Below the pieces are notes generated by a model. The model saw only the letters and a program-made list of their open reading frames with translations. It had not been told where the DNA came from and made no database searches. A stretch of 64,000 bases of DNA, taken from positions 1 through 64,000 of the forward strand of contig NZ_JADPVH010000012.1 of NCBI RefSeq assembly GCF_026932795.1. Reading direction: 5' to 3'. The stretch is from Paenarthrobacter sp. Z7-10 (GTDB lineage: Bacteria > Actinomycetota > Actinomycetes > Actinomycetales > Micrococcaceae). Of this stretch, positions 14,974 through 23,803 are shown piece by piece. Position numbers and translations under genes: made by a program. The stretch's first letter is position 1. Each line of letters opens with the position of its first letter.

Positions 14974-17619
14974 GTGTCTAATGCCAACCTAAGCCGCGAT
15001 GAAGCCCGCCGCCGATCTTCGCTGATCGACGTTCACAGCTACGACGTCTGGATCGACGTCCGCAGCGCTGAGAACCCAACTGCAGGAGGGTTTGGCAGCA
15101 TCAGCGTTATCTCCTTCTCCGCCAGCGAGCCCGGGTCGGAGACTTTCCTGGACTTCATCGGCACGGAGGTCCATTCCGTGGTGCTCAACGGCCGGGACCT
15201 CCCAGCAGCCGAGGCCGTGGATGGAGCCCGGATCCGGCTGCTGAACCTGGAGCCGGAGAACTCCGTGACGGTCACCGCCACGGGACGATACTCCAACAGT
15301 GGTGAGGGGCTGCACCGTTTCGTTGACCCGGCGGATGGCCGAACCTACCTGTACACGCAGTTCGAGCCAGCCGATGCACGCCGTGTGTACGCAAACTTCG
15401 AACAGCCGGACCTCAAGGCACCTTTCACCTTCCACGTCAGCGCGCCATCCAGCTGGGAGGTCGCCTCGAACGGCTCCGTGGCTGCGGTAACCGAGCTTGC
15501 CGCTGCCGCTTCCGCGGATGACAACGACGGCACCCCCGTTCCGGCGTCCAGCCGGTGGGATTTCGCACCAACCAAACCGATTTCCACCTACATCACCAGC
15601 ATCCTGGCAGGCCCGTACTTCAAGGTTGCGGACCATTGGAGCCATCCAGGCATGGGCCTGGAGATCCCGTTGGCCGCCTATTGCCGCCTTTCACTCGCGG
15701 AGCATTTCGACTCAGAGCAAATATTCGACCTGACCAAGAAGGGCCTCACGTTCTTCAACGAGCTCTTCGACTATCCCTACCCCTTCGGCAAATACGAGCA
15801 GGCTTTCGTGCCCGAATACAACCTGGGCGCAATGGAGAACCCGGGCCTGGTCACCTTCACTGAGTCCTACGTCTTCACCTCCCGGGCCACCAATACGCAG
15901 TACCAGCTGCGTGCCAACACGATCCTGCACGAAATGGCGCACATGTGGTTCGGGGATCTGGTCACAATGTCTTGGTGGGACGACCTGTGGCTGAAGGAAT
16001 CCTTCGCCGACTTCATGGGTCACTTGGCGGTCGCGGAGATTACGGATTGGGCCGGCGGGTCATGGGTACTCTTCGCTAACCGCCGTAAGGCTTGGGCCTA
16101 CCTGCAGGACCAGTTGCCCAGCACCCATCCCATCGTTGCTGACATCCGCGATCTGGAAGCGGCCAAGCAGAACTTCGACGGCATCACCTACGCCAAGGGA
16201 GCTTCCGTACTCAAACAACTGGTCGCCTATGTTGGCTTCAAGGCTTTCACGGCCGGGGCCAGGCAGTACTTCCGTGATCATGCGTACGGGAACACGTCGC
16301 TGCTGGATCTGCTGGGCGCTCTGTCAGTGGCTTCGGACCGGGATCTGAGCGAGTGGGCGCGGCATTGGCTGCAGACTTCGGGTATTTCGACGCTGACGGC
16401 GGAGCTGCTGGCCGACGACGGCGTCCTGACGCAGGTGAGTATTGTCCAGGACGCGGTGGATCCGGTCAGCGGGGCACAGCAGCCCCGTCCGCACCGGCTT
16501 CGCGTCGGCTTCTACGATTTCAGTCCTTCCGGAGCGCTGGAACGCAGCGCGATCAAAGAGCTTGATGTCAGCGGCGACCGAACCGAACTGGCGGAACTGG
16601 CTGGCTGGCGCCGGCCCGCACTGTTGCTGGTCAATGACGACGATCTCAGCTACGCGAAAATCCGCCTCGATCCGCACTCCGAACGCACGGTGCTCGCCAG
16701 TATGGACCGGCTGGCCAATCCGATGGCGAGGGCATTGTGCTGGTCGGCGTTGTGGAACTCGGCACGGGATGCGCTGCTGCCGGCGGCAGACTATGTTTCC
16801 GCCGTCGAACGCTTCGCCGGCAGCGAAACGGATGTCGGCGTGCTGGCCTCACTGCTGGCCAACGCCGAATACGCCATCGAGCACTACTGCGCCGAGGACC
16901 AGCGCCGCACAGCCCGCGAAAGCCTGCTCGACGCCGTCGTCGACCGGCTGCACACCGCGGCGCCTGGATCGGACCTGCAGCTGATTTGGGCCCGAGCCTT
17001 GGCCTCGCTGGGACGCCGGACGGACAGCCAGCACAGCCTGATTGCCGGGCTGCTCAGCGACGGCACAGTTGTGCCGGGGCTGAGCGTGGACTCCGAACTG
17101 CGCTGGAGTTTGTGGCAGGCGCTCGCCGCTGCCGGGTCGGCAACGGTCGCCGGGCTGGATGCCGAACTGGCAAGCGATAATACCGCCTCCGCGCGCGTCG
17201 GTCACAGGTGTGCCGTCAGCGCACGGCCGACGCCGCAGGTGAAGGCGGAAGCGTGGCGGGCGGCAGTGTACAGCGATGAGCTCTCCAACGAGCTGCTCAC
17301 GGCTACCCTTGAAGGGTTTGGGCTCGGCCCGGCCGCGTTGCGCTCCGACTATGTGCAGCCCTATTTTGCGGCGATCGGCGCGGTCTGGGCGGATCGGAGC
17401 ATCGAACTGTCTTCCAGGATTGTCCGCGGCCTGTTCCCCGGCCATCAGGACCTGGCTTCGGGGCGGGAACCGCGGGAGCACGCCGTCGTCGAACAGACGG
17501 ATGCCTGGCTTGCCGCAAACACGCAGGCACCGGCAGCCCTGCGGCGGATCGTCATCGAACAACGCGACCACCTGATGCGGTCGCTGCGGGCGCAGCAGCG
17601 CTCAATGAGCCGAGGCTGA
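14974..17619 (+). CDS. pepN: Aminopeptidase N (M1 metallopeptidase)
   Basis: 881 residues from GTG 14974 (product begins SNANLSRDEARRR, like actinobacterial PepN). The active site is complete: NLGAMENPG (GAMEN), HEMAHMWFGD plus a downstream KESFADFMG, giving the HExxH-x18-E zinc site; ERAP1-like helices fill the C-terminus. It removes N-terminal residues from peptides in the cytoplasm. A TTGAAT sequence 6 nt before the GTG may be a -10 box of a leaderless transcript. An in-frame TTG at 14962 is a less likely start. Confidence 0.95.
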   Translation: MSNANLSRDEARRRSSLIDVHSYDVWIDVRSAENPTAGGFGSISVISFSASEPGSETFLDFIGTEVHSVVLNGRDLPAAEAVDGARIRLLNLEPENSVTVTATGRYSNSGEGLHRFVDPADGRTYLYTQFEPADARRVYANFEQPDLKAPFTFHVSAPSSWEVASNGSVAAVTELAAAASADDNDGTPVPASSRWDFAPTKPISTYITSILAGPYFKVADHWSHPGMGLEIPLAAYCRLSLAEHFDSEQIFDLTKKGLTFFNELFDYPYPFGKYEQAFVPEYNLGAMENPGLVTFTESYVFTSRATNTQYQLRANTILHEMAHMWFGDLVTMSWWDDLWLKESFADFMGHLAVAEITDWAGGSWVLFANRRKAWAYLQDQLPSTHPIVADIRDLEAAKQNFDGITYAKGASVLKQLVAYVGFKAFTAGARQYFRDHAYGNTSLLDLLGALSVASDRDLSEWARHWLQTSGISTLTAELLADDGVLTQVSIVQDAVDPVSGAQQPRPHRLRVGFYDFSPSGALERSAIKELDVSGDRTELAELAGWRRPALLLVNDDDLSYAKIRLDPHSERTVLASMDRLANPMARALCWSALWNSARDALLPAADYVSAVERFAGSETDVGVLASLLANAEYAIEHYCAEDQRRTARESLLDAVVDRLHTAAPGSDLQLIWARALASLGRRTDSQHSLIAGLLSDGTVVPGLSVDSELRWSLWQALAAAGSATVAGLDAELASDNTASARVGHRCAVSARPTPQVKAEAWRAAVYSDELSNELLTATLEGFGLGPAALRSDYVQPYFAAIGAVWADRSIELSSRIVRGLFPGHQDLASGREPREHAVVEQTDAWLAANTQAPAALRRIVIEQRDHLMRSLRAQQRSMSRG

Positions 17620-17641
17620 ACTGGGGGCAGAGTCTGGCGCG

Positions 17642-18703
17642 TCAGCGGGATGAGTTGGCGCGCAGGCGGCCGATCGTCGAATGCACGAGGGCCACGACGA
17701 CGGCGAGCCACGCCAGCGCGGCAATCCACGTCCCCACTTCGCCGATGTCAACCAACAGCGGCATCCGCGCGATGGCACCGAAGTGCAGGCTCGCCACCGA
17801 GTACATGCCCAGCGGGAACACGATGCTGAACAAGCCCAGTTCATAATGCAGCGGCTGGTGCTGCACAATGTGGCGCCAGACGCCGAAAGTCACCAGCAGC
17901 GGGATCCACCAGGCGCCGAAGGCCCAGAGGATAAAGGTGAGCCCTGAGACCAGGGGCAGCATGGCCCGAATGGCGGGCAGTTCCGCCGGGAGCGCCAGGA
18001 TGGTGGCGCCGGCCAGCACCGTAATGGCTGTGGCACCCATGTAGATCCAGTAGGAAGGGTTGAGGCTCTTCGGATCGCCCGGCACGGTCAGCAGTTTCAG
18101 CGTAACGATGGTGGCCAGCATCAGATACAGCAGCACGCCGATTCCCCACAGCGCCACCGCAAGCGCTGCAAGCCCCTGACTGTCGAAGCCCCGGGCGAGG
18201 TTGGCGGACGCGGTGGCAAGGGACTGCGTGGCCACCACCCACAGAAACCAGCTGCCGTCCGCCTCGGCCACGGCGGAACCGGTCCGGGGGCGGAAAAACA
18301 GGCTGGCCGGCAGTCCATAGTTGAACAGCAGCCAGAGCGGAACGCTGATCAGGCCAAGCGCAATAGTTACAGCTGCTGCGGCCGGCGAGTAAAAGCGGAC
18401 GCCGACAACGTTGAGGGCAGCGACGATGGTGAAAAGGCCGAACATCTTGGCCGGATCAGCAGCCTCGCGCATCGTCTCCGGCCGATACGCAATGAAGCGC
18501 CAGATTGCCGCGATGGACAGGAAAACGAGGGCGGTTGCCGCAATAACCAGCAAGGCCGCCGACTCGACCGGCGAGCCGATGTCCTGGAACGCCGTGGACA
18601 CGATGCCGGTGGCCATGACGAAGGCGAACGACCCGGTTGGCAGGCTGCGGACCAGTCTGCCGACTGCCGATGGCCCCGCGCCGCCTGTGGCCGGGGCAGG
18701 CAT
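17642..18703 (-). CDS. SLAC1/TDT-family transporter
   Basis: 353 residues, about ten hydrophobic helices. It resembles the tellurite-resistance/dicarboxylate (TDT) and SLAC1 anion-channel family: FAFVMATGIVSTAF near the N-terminus, LFNYGLPASLFFRPR, IVFPLGMYSVASLHF near the C-terminus. Substrate (malate, sulfite, chloride or another anion) cannot be inferred. The ATG at 18703 overlaps the lplA stop by one base (TGATG), so the two genes are coupled. Functional connection with lipoate ligation is not obvious. Confidence 0.82.
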   Translation of the reverse strand: MPAPATGGAGPSAVGRLVRSLPTGSFAFVMATGIVSTAFQDIGSPVESAALLVIAATALVFLSIAAIWRFIAYRPETMREAADPAKMFGLFTIVAALNVVGVRFYSPAAAAVTIALGLISVPLWLLFNYGLPASLFFRPRTGSAVAEADGSWFLWVVATQSLATASANLARGFDSQGLAALAVALWGIGVLLYLMLATIVTLKLLTVPGDPKSLNPSYWIYMGATAITVLAGATILALPAELPAIRAMLPLVSGLTFILWAFGAWWIPLLVTFGVWRHIVQHQPLHYELGLFSIVFPLGMYSVASLHFGAIARMPLLVDIGEVGTWIAALAWLAVVVALVHSTIGRLRANSSR

Positions 18704-19764
18704 CACGGAACCCGTTCCAGCCACTCGCGGGTGCCGAACTTGGTGCCGACCCGCACCCGCGCTTCGGCGAGCTCGTCAGTGCCAAGGGCCGTCGTCGTCG
18801 CCCCATAGCGCTGTGCAAACGTCTGGCTCATCCGCTCAATGATGTCCGCCCTAGACACTCCGGTCTGCCGGCGCAGCGGATCCACGCGTTTTTTCGCCGA
18901 CTGGATGCCCTTGTCCGACAGCTTTTCCTTGCCGATGCGCAGGACCTGGACCATTTTGTCCGCGTCAATGTCGTAGGACATCGTGACATGGTGCAGCATG
19001 GCGCCATTGCTGAGCCGCTTCTGCGCAGCCCCGCCAATCTTTCCCTGCTCCGTGGCAATGTCGTTGAGCGGAACATAGAAGGCCTTGAGGCCCAACGACT
19101 CCAGCGCCGCCATCACCCATTCGTCCAGGAATGGGTAGGAGTCCGCGAAACTCATTCCATCCACGAGGGACTGGGGAAGGTACAGCGAGTACGTGATGCA
19201 GTTACCCGCCTCCATGAACATGGCCCCTCCCCCGCTGACCCGCCGCACCACATTGATCCCGAACCGGTCCACCCCGGCGGGATCCACCTCATTGCGCAGC
19301 GACTGGAAGCTGCCGATCACCACCGAGGGCTCCTTCCAGTCCCAAAAACGCAGGGTGGGATTCCGCCGCCCGGCACCGACCTCTTCGGCGAGTACCTCGT
19401 CCAGGGCCACATTGACCTGGGTGGGCAGAACCGACGGCGGAATGATTTCCCAGCGGTGATCGGACCAGCCGGTAGCCTTGGCCAGCGCCCGGCGCACCGC
19501 GACCGCCACTGCTTGGGCGGAGAATCCGAAAAGCACCACCCCGGGTGCCAGCGCGGCAGTGATGGCCTGCGCCAGCTGGGCAGCCGAAGCGTCGGCTTCC
19601 TGCCCGGTGAGCGCGGAATTTATGTCCGCCAGAGCCTCATCCGGTTCCAGGAAAAAGTCGCCGCTGATGGAGACATTGGCCAACCGGTCCGCGGCGAGGT
19701 CAAAATCGGCGACCACCAGCTTGCCGCCCTGAACTTTGTACTCGCCGTGGAATTGGGGTGCCAT
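18703..19764 (-). CDS. lplA: Lipoate-protein ligase with accessory domain at N-terminus
   Basis: 353 residues. It should attach lipoate to lipoyl domains of dehydrogenase complexes. Residues ~1-85 (FHGEYKVQGGKLVVADFDL, ISGDFFLEPDEALADINSAL) match the small accessory domain that usually ends LplA. The catalytic domain follows, with RFWDWKEPSVVIGSFQS, VVRRVSGGGAMFMEAGN and KIGGAAQKR carrying the conserved lysine. The order is therefore permuted relative to E. coli LplA. The start was placed at ATG 19764, with GGGAAG about 10 nt upstream. Confidence 0.85.
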   Translation of the reverse strand: MAPQFHGEYKVQGGKLVVADFDLAADRLANVSISGDFFLEPDEALADINSALTGQEADASAAQLAQAITAALAPGVVLFGFSAQAVAVAVRRALAKATGWSDHRWEIIPPSVLPTQVNVALDEVLAEEVGAGRRNPTLRFWDWKEPSVVIGSFQSLRNEVDPAGVDRFGINVVRRVSGGGAMFMEAGNCITYSLYLPQSLVDGMSFADSYPFLDEWVMAALESLGLKAFYVPLNDIATEQGKIGGAAQKRLSNGAMLHHVTMSYDIDADKMVQVLRIGKEKLSDKGIQSAKKRVDPLRRQTGVSRADIIERMSQTFAQRYGATTTALGTDELAEARVRVGTKFGTREWLERVP

Positions 19765-19785
19765 GCCTTTATCTTCCCAAAGCAA

Positions 19786-19815
19786 GAGGATCCGCACCAA
19801 CTGGTGCGGATCCTC
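19786..19815 (-). terminator. Rho-independent terminator of rpmE2
   Basis: A perfect 14-base inverted repeat (19786-19799 against 19802-19815). On the minus strand it is followed by TTGCTTT, lying 30 nt after the rpmE2 stop. It is the strongest terminator in the window and separates rpmE2 from lplA. Confidence 0.9.
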
Positions 19816-19844
19816 GAACTTGAAACTGGGTGCTGCGCGGCGTA

Positions 19845-20099
19845 TTACTTCTTGCCGAAGCCCTTGAAGCGGGCGTTGAAGCGCTCGACGCGGCCGGCGC
19901 TGTCCATGATGCGCTGCTTGCCGGTGTAGAACGGGTGCGATTCCGAGGAGATTTCGACGTCGATGACGGGGTAGGTCTTGCCGTCTTCCCACTCAATGGT
20001 CTTGTCCGAGCCAACCGTGGAACGGGTCAGGAACTTGGTGCCTGAAGCCAGATCGTTGAACACGACGGCTTCATACTTCGGGTGGGTATCAGTCTTCAC
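19845..20099 (-). CDS. rpmE2: Ribosomal protein L31 type B
   Basis: 84 residues of the large-subunit protein L31, zinc-free (C-) type: it starts [20 protein letters not shown], contains [13 protein letters not shown] and [15 protein letters not shown], and has no cysteine. In many bacteria this paralog replaces zinc-binding L31 under zinc limitation, but no Zur-box-like palindrome is visible upstream. The GTG start has AAAGG 9 nt upstream. A CGTCTG/CAGACG stem-loop lies in the leader at about 20118-20137. Confidence 0.95.
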   Translation of the reverse strand: MKTDTHPKYEAVVFNDLASGTKFLTRSTVGSDKTIEWEDGKTYPVIDVEISSESHPFYTGKQRIMDSAGRVERFNARFKGFGKK

Positions 20100-20269
20100 G
20101 GTTGTCGCCTTTGCGTAGTCGTCTGGATTTGGTCAGACGGAATTAAAATGTCGGGCCCGAACGGCACACTGATGTACTTCGTGCCGGGGACCAGCTGTTA
20201 ATACTATCGTCCTTGGCCGGGTTATGCCTAACAGCGGTCACCGCGCCGGCTGCTGGGCTTTCCGACGCG

Positions 20270-21077
20270 TTATTGCAGCGGACGGCAGGCCCAGAATGCG
20301 ACCGCGCTGGCGGCCGCTACGTTGAGCGAGTCCACGCCGCGCCGCATCGGAATTTTGACCGTGCAGTCCGCTGCGGCGAGGGTCTGCGCGCTGAGCCCCT
20401 CCCCCTCCGTGCCGAGAATCAGCGCCAGCCGCTCATGGCGGGCCTCGGCCAATTCCTGCAGCGGAATCGAATCCTGCGTCAGTGCCAGTGCCGCCGTCGT
20501 GAATCCGTAGTCATGCAGCACCGCCAGGGCCTGCGGCCAAACATCCAGCCGGGCCCACGGTATTTGGAATACCGTACCCATGCTGACCCGAATGCTGCGC
20601 CGGTACAACGGATCCCCACAGCGGGGGGTGACCAAAACCGCGTCCACGTCCAAGGCGGCGGCGGCGGCGGAAGATAGCGCCGAGATTGGTGTGATCGACT
20701 ATGTCCTCCAGCACCGCGATGCGATGCGCTCCGGCCAGCAGCTCCGGTACGGACTGCACTGGCGGCCGCTGCATAGCGGCCAGCGCCCCGCGGTGCAGGT
20801 GGAACCCGGTGACCGCCTCCAGCACTCCCGGGGCTCCCACGAAGACCGGGATCTGCGGATAGGCAGCCAGCACATCCCCGAGTTCATCCATCCATTTGGG
20901 CGCTATGAAAAATGACCGCGGCCGGTGACCGGCGTCCAGGGCACGACGCAGTACCCGCGAACTTTCCGCGATGTACATGCCTTCCGCAGGTTCACGCACC
21001 TTGCGCAACTGCACGTCGGTCAGCTGCGTGTAATCAGAGACCCGGGGGTCGGCTGCATCGGTGAGTTCAATGATCAT
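20270..21077 (-). pseudogene. SpoU/TrmH-family rRNA methyltransferase, frameshifted
   Basis: Two overlapping reading frames together make a full ~268-residue SpoU methyltransferase. The first (start 21077) covers the substrate-binding domain and ends its normal frame at DHTNLGAIFR. The second continues from about 20650 with DVDAVLVTPRCGDPLYRRSIRVSMG, LILGTEGEGL and the SAM-knot motif IPMRRGVDSLNVAAA. The shift lies in a GGC repeat at 20654-20670, where one base is extra (or two missing). The protein would 2'-O-methylate rRNA or tRNA. The start overlaps the TSUP gene stop (TGATG). It may be a sequencing error. Confidence 0.85.
20654..20670. repeat. GGC trinucleotide tract at frameshift site
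   Basis: 17 bases of pure GGC repeat inside the methyltransferase gene. The reading frame changes across it. Such tracts are prone both to replication slippage and to base-calling errors. Confidence 0.85.
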
Positions 21078-21862
21078 CAGGACGTCAGCAGCTTACCGAC
21101 CATGAAGTACAGGGCCACGACGCCCAAGGTCACGATGACAAGCCGCAGAACCAGCGGAGAAAGCCGCCGGCCGATCCGGGAACCGACAAAGCCGCCGATC
21201 AGCGAACTAACCGCGATCAGGCCGACCACTGGCCAAATGATCTTGTCCACCGCAAATGTCAGGTAGGACACGGCAGCGATCAGGTTGACGGCCAGGGAGA
21301 GCACATTCTTCACGGCATTGGCGTTCTGCAGGGTGCCGGTCATGAAGATGCCCAGGATCCCAACCAGCAGGATGCCCTGCGCGGCCACGAAATACCCGCC
21401 GTACACACCGGCGAAGTAGACCAGCGCAATCATCAGCACCGTGTGCGAGCGGTGCGGGACGCCGTCGTTCGCTTCCGCCCGCCGCTTGACGTAGCGCTGC
21501 AGCCGCGGCTGCAGCAGCACCATGGCCAAGGCCAGCACGATCAGGAACGGCGCCACTACGCCGAACACGCTCTCGGGCAGATGCAGCAGCAGAAACGCGC
21601 CGGTGATACCGCCCAGCAGCGACGCAGGCAGCAGCCGGATCAGGTTGGAGCGCATGCCCACCAGCTCCTGCCGGTATCCCCAGACTCCCGCCGCGCCCCC
21701 GGCGATCAAACCCATCGCGTTGCTGACCGTGGCCTTGACCGGCGCGTAGCCCAACGCGATCAGGATCGGGAAGGTGACAAGCGTTCCCGAACCCACCACG
21801 GAATTGATCGTTCCGGCCCATAAGCCGCCCAGCAGAATGAAAACAGCGTGTAACGGCTCCAC
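21077..21862 (-). CDS. TSUP (TauE/SafE-type) membrane transporter
   Basis: 261 residues, about eight hydrophobic helices, with the family hallmarks GLWAGTINSVVGSGTLVTFP at the N-terminus and VYFAGVYGGYFVAAQGIL in the middle, repeated as two halves. TSUP proteins export sulfite, sulfonates or organic acids; the substrate here is unknown. The GTG start lies 11 nt after the ABC ATPase stop, and its own stop overlaps the methyltransferase start, giving a three-gene operon. Confidence 0.88.
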   Translation of the reverse strand: MEPLHAVFILLGGLWAGTINSVVGSGTLVTFPILIALGYAPVKATVSNAMGLIAGGAAGVWGYRQELVGMRSNLIRLLPASLLGGITGAFLLLHLPESVFGVVAPFLIVLALAMVLLQPRLQRYVKRRAEANDGVPHRSHTVLMIALVYFAGVYGGYFVAAQGILLVGILGIFMTGTLQNANAVKNVLSLAVNLIAAVSYLTFAVDKIIWPVVGLIAVSSLIGGFVGSRIGRRLSPLVLRLVIVTLGVVALYFMVGKLLTS

Positions 21863-21873
21863 CGGCGGCGGCC

Positions 21874-22659
21874 CTATCGCCGGGCAGTTGCCGAATAGCG
21901 CCCGGCGGTCTGGGTAACGGTCAGGGGCAACCCAAAGGTGGCGCTGAGGTGGTCCTCGGTCAAAACGTCCGCGAGCGGGCCCTGTGCGACGACGGCGCCG
22001 TCCCGCAGCAGCAGGGCATGGGTGAATCCGGGCGGAACCTCCTCGAGGTGGTGCGTCACCAGTACGACGGCTGGAGCGTCCGGGTCCGCTGCCAGTTCGC
22101 TCAGGCGCAGGACCAGGTCCTCGCGGCCAGCCAGATCCAAACCTGCTCCGGGTTCGTCGAGCAGCAGCAGTTCAGGATCACTCATCAGGGCACGGGCTAT
22201 CTGGACGCGCTTGCGCTCTCCCTCGCTCAGTGAGGCGAAGGTCCGATTCAGAAAGGTGGACATTCCCCAGGCCTCGAGCAGGTGGAAGGCACGGCGTTCA
22301 TCATCGCGCTCATACTCCTCGCGCCAGCGGCCAGTCACTCCATAGGCGGCGGTAACCACAACATTGAGAACCTTCTCGTGCTCAGGGATCTGGTTGGCCA
22401 GCGCCGCTGACGCCAGGCCAATCCGCGGCCGCAGCTCAAAGACGTCGACCGCGCCCAGGACCTCCTCCAAAATTCCGGCAACTCCGGTGGTGGGGTGCAT
22501 CCGGGCCGCGGCAATCTGCAGCAGCGTTGTCTTACCTGCACCATTCGGTCCCAGGATGACCCAACGCTCGCCCTCCTTGACCTGCCAGTCCACTTCAACC
22601 AGCAGCTTTTTCCTGCCGCGGATCACACTGACACCGGCCAATTCGAGAACATCACTCAT
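21874..22659 (-). CDS. Stand-alone ABC transporter ATPase
   Basis: 261 residues. All ATPase motifs are present: Walker A LGPNGAGKTTLLQ, signature LSEGERKRVQIARAL, Walker B ELLLLDEPGAGLD and the switch histidine in VTHHLEEVPPG. No permease gene is adjacent; the next gene is a TSUP carrier. It resembles ModF-like single-domain ATPases of unknown role. The ATG at 22659 (MSDVLEL) was preferred over 22671. A TAATGT box ends 8 nt before 22659, so the leader is almost absent. Confidence 0.88.
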   Translation of the reverse strand: MSDVLELAGVSVIRGRKKLLVEVDWQVKEGERWVILGPNGAGKTTLLQIAAARMHPTTGVAGILEEVLGAVDVFELRPRIGLASAALANQIPEHEKVLNVVVTAAYGVTGRWREEYERDDERRAFHLLEAWGMSTFLNRTFASLSEGERKRVQIARALMSDPELLLLDEPGAGLDLAGREDLVLRLSELAADPDAPAVVLVTHHLEEVPPGFTHALLLRDGAVVAQGPLADVLTEDHLSATFGLPLTVTQTAGRYSATARR

Positions 22660-22738
22660 AGCTCTAGACATTAGGGCAAATCCGCGCGGGAGCGCTAACT
22701 GCGGCTTGCGGCGGGGCCGACGGACGATGTGCGCTGGC

Positions 22739-22744
22739 TACACT
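22739..22744 (+). promoter_or_regulatory. -10 box of leaderless serB transcript
   Basis: TACACT followed by seven bases (GGATGCC) and the serB ATG at 22752, with no Shine-Dalgarno. Confidence 0.6.
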
Positions 22745-22751
22745 GGATGCC

Positions 22752-23687
22752 ATGCCTTTCAACTTTTCTGTGCTGAGCTATGGCCGAACGCTGCCCGCGG
22801 CTGCCTTGGATGAGGTCAGGTCCGCGGTCTCCGGAACCGGCGCGCGGCTCGTCGAGGAGCAGCTGGAACAGGGCCCGCAGTTCGCGGTGCACACCATCGG
22901 CGTGCAGCTGGATGCGGATCGGGCAGGGAGCGCGAAAGGTGCACTTTCCGCCCTTCGGGCCGTGTTGGCGGAGACGGCCCAGCGCCGCGCCGCCACCCAT
23001 GGCGACCTGAGCGAAAAAGTGGATACCGCCGTCGTGCCCGCCTTGCTGCGCTCAGCACGCCGAAAGCTGATTGTGCTCGATGTCGATTCCACCCTGATCC
23101 AGCAGGAGGTGATTGAGCTGTTGGCCGCCCATGCCGGAGTTGCGGCCGAGGTGGCGGAGGTCACGGAGGCGGCCATGCGCGGCGAGCTCGACTTCGCACA
23201 GAGCCTGCATGCCCGGGTTGCAACCTTGGCCGGGCTACCGGAGTCCGTTCTGGCCGAGGTGGTTGGCCAGGTCAGGCTGACGGAGGGCGCGGACCGGCTG
23301 GTTGGGGAGGCCAGAGCCGCCGGCCATGTTGTTGCGGCGGTGTCGGGAGGCTTCAGTCGCATCCTGGCCCCGCTGGCGGCAGATTTGGGCTTGGATCACG
23401 CACTGGCAAACGATCTGGAGATCGTGGATGGCGTGCTCACGGGACGGGTGTCAGGGGCCGTAGTGGACCGTGCCGCCAAGGCTGCTGCGTTGCGGCGCTG
23501 GTGCGCCGAAGACGACATCTCCTTGGACCACACCATGGCCATAGGCGATGGTGCCAACGATTTGGACATGATGGCCATCGCCGGGCTGAGCGTGGCCTTT
23601 AACGCCAAACCGGCGGTCCGGGAAGCGGCCGACGCGCAGATTAACCTGCCCTATCTGGACATTGCCCTGCCGCTGGCCGGAATCTAA
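22752..23687 (+). CDS. serB: Phosphoserine phosphatase
   Basis: 311 residues. It performs the last step of serine synthesis. The N-terminal ~95 residues resemble a degenerate ACT-like regulatory domain. The HAD phosphatase follows with the nucleophile motif VLDVDSTLIQQEVIE, motif II VSGGFS, a lysine in RAAKAAALRRW and motif IV IGDGANDLDMM. Length is typical for actinobacterial SerB with a single regulatory domain. The gene is divergent from the ABC ATPase and ends before a strong hairpin at 23761. Confidence 0.95.
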   Translation: MPFNFSVLSYGRTLPAAALDEVRSAVSGTGARLVEEQLEQGPQFAVHTIGVQLDADRAGSAKGALSALRAVLAETAQRRAATHGDLSEKVDTAVVPALLRSARRKLIVLDVDSTLIQQEVIELLAAHAGVAAEVAEVTEAAMRGELDFAQSLHARVATLAGLPESVLAEVVGQVRLTEGADRLVGEARAAGHVVAAVSGGFSRILAPLAADLGLDHALANDLEIVDGVLTGRVSGAVVDRAAKAAALRRWCAEDDISLDHTMAIGDGANDLDMMAIAGLSVAFNAKPAVREAADAQINLPYLDIALPLAGI

Positions 23688-23760
23688 ACCTTCCCGACGC
23701 GGGCGACAGCCGCCCATCCTGCAACCAACTCTCGCCCGCCGTCGTCCTGCCTGCAACCAA

Positions 23761-23784
23761 CCGTCCTGCTGGTCAGCAGGACGG
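23761..23784. terminator. Bidirectional terminator between serB and the SDR gene
   Basis: CCGTCCTGCT (23761-23770) pairs perfectly with AGCAGGACGG (23775-23784) around a GGTC loop, followed by CTATTT on the plus strand. It lies between convergent genes and could end both transcripts. Confidence 0.8.
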
Positions 23785-23803
23785 CTATTTGCCGGCAGGA
23801 CAG

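Noticed and set aside
20100-20210. Zur-box search upstream of zinc-free L31 (rpmE2)
   Set aside because: No AT-rich palindrome resembling a Zur site; only a small CGTCTG/CAGACG hairpin was found.
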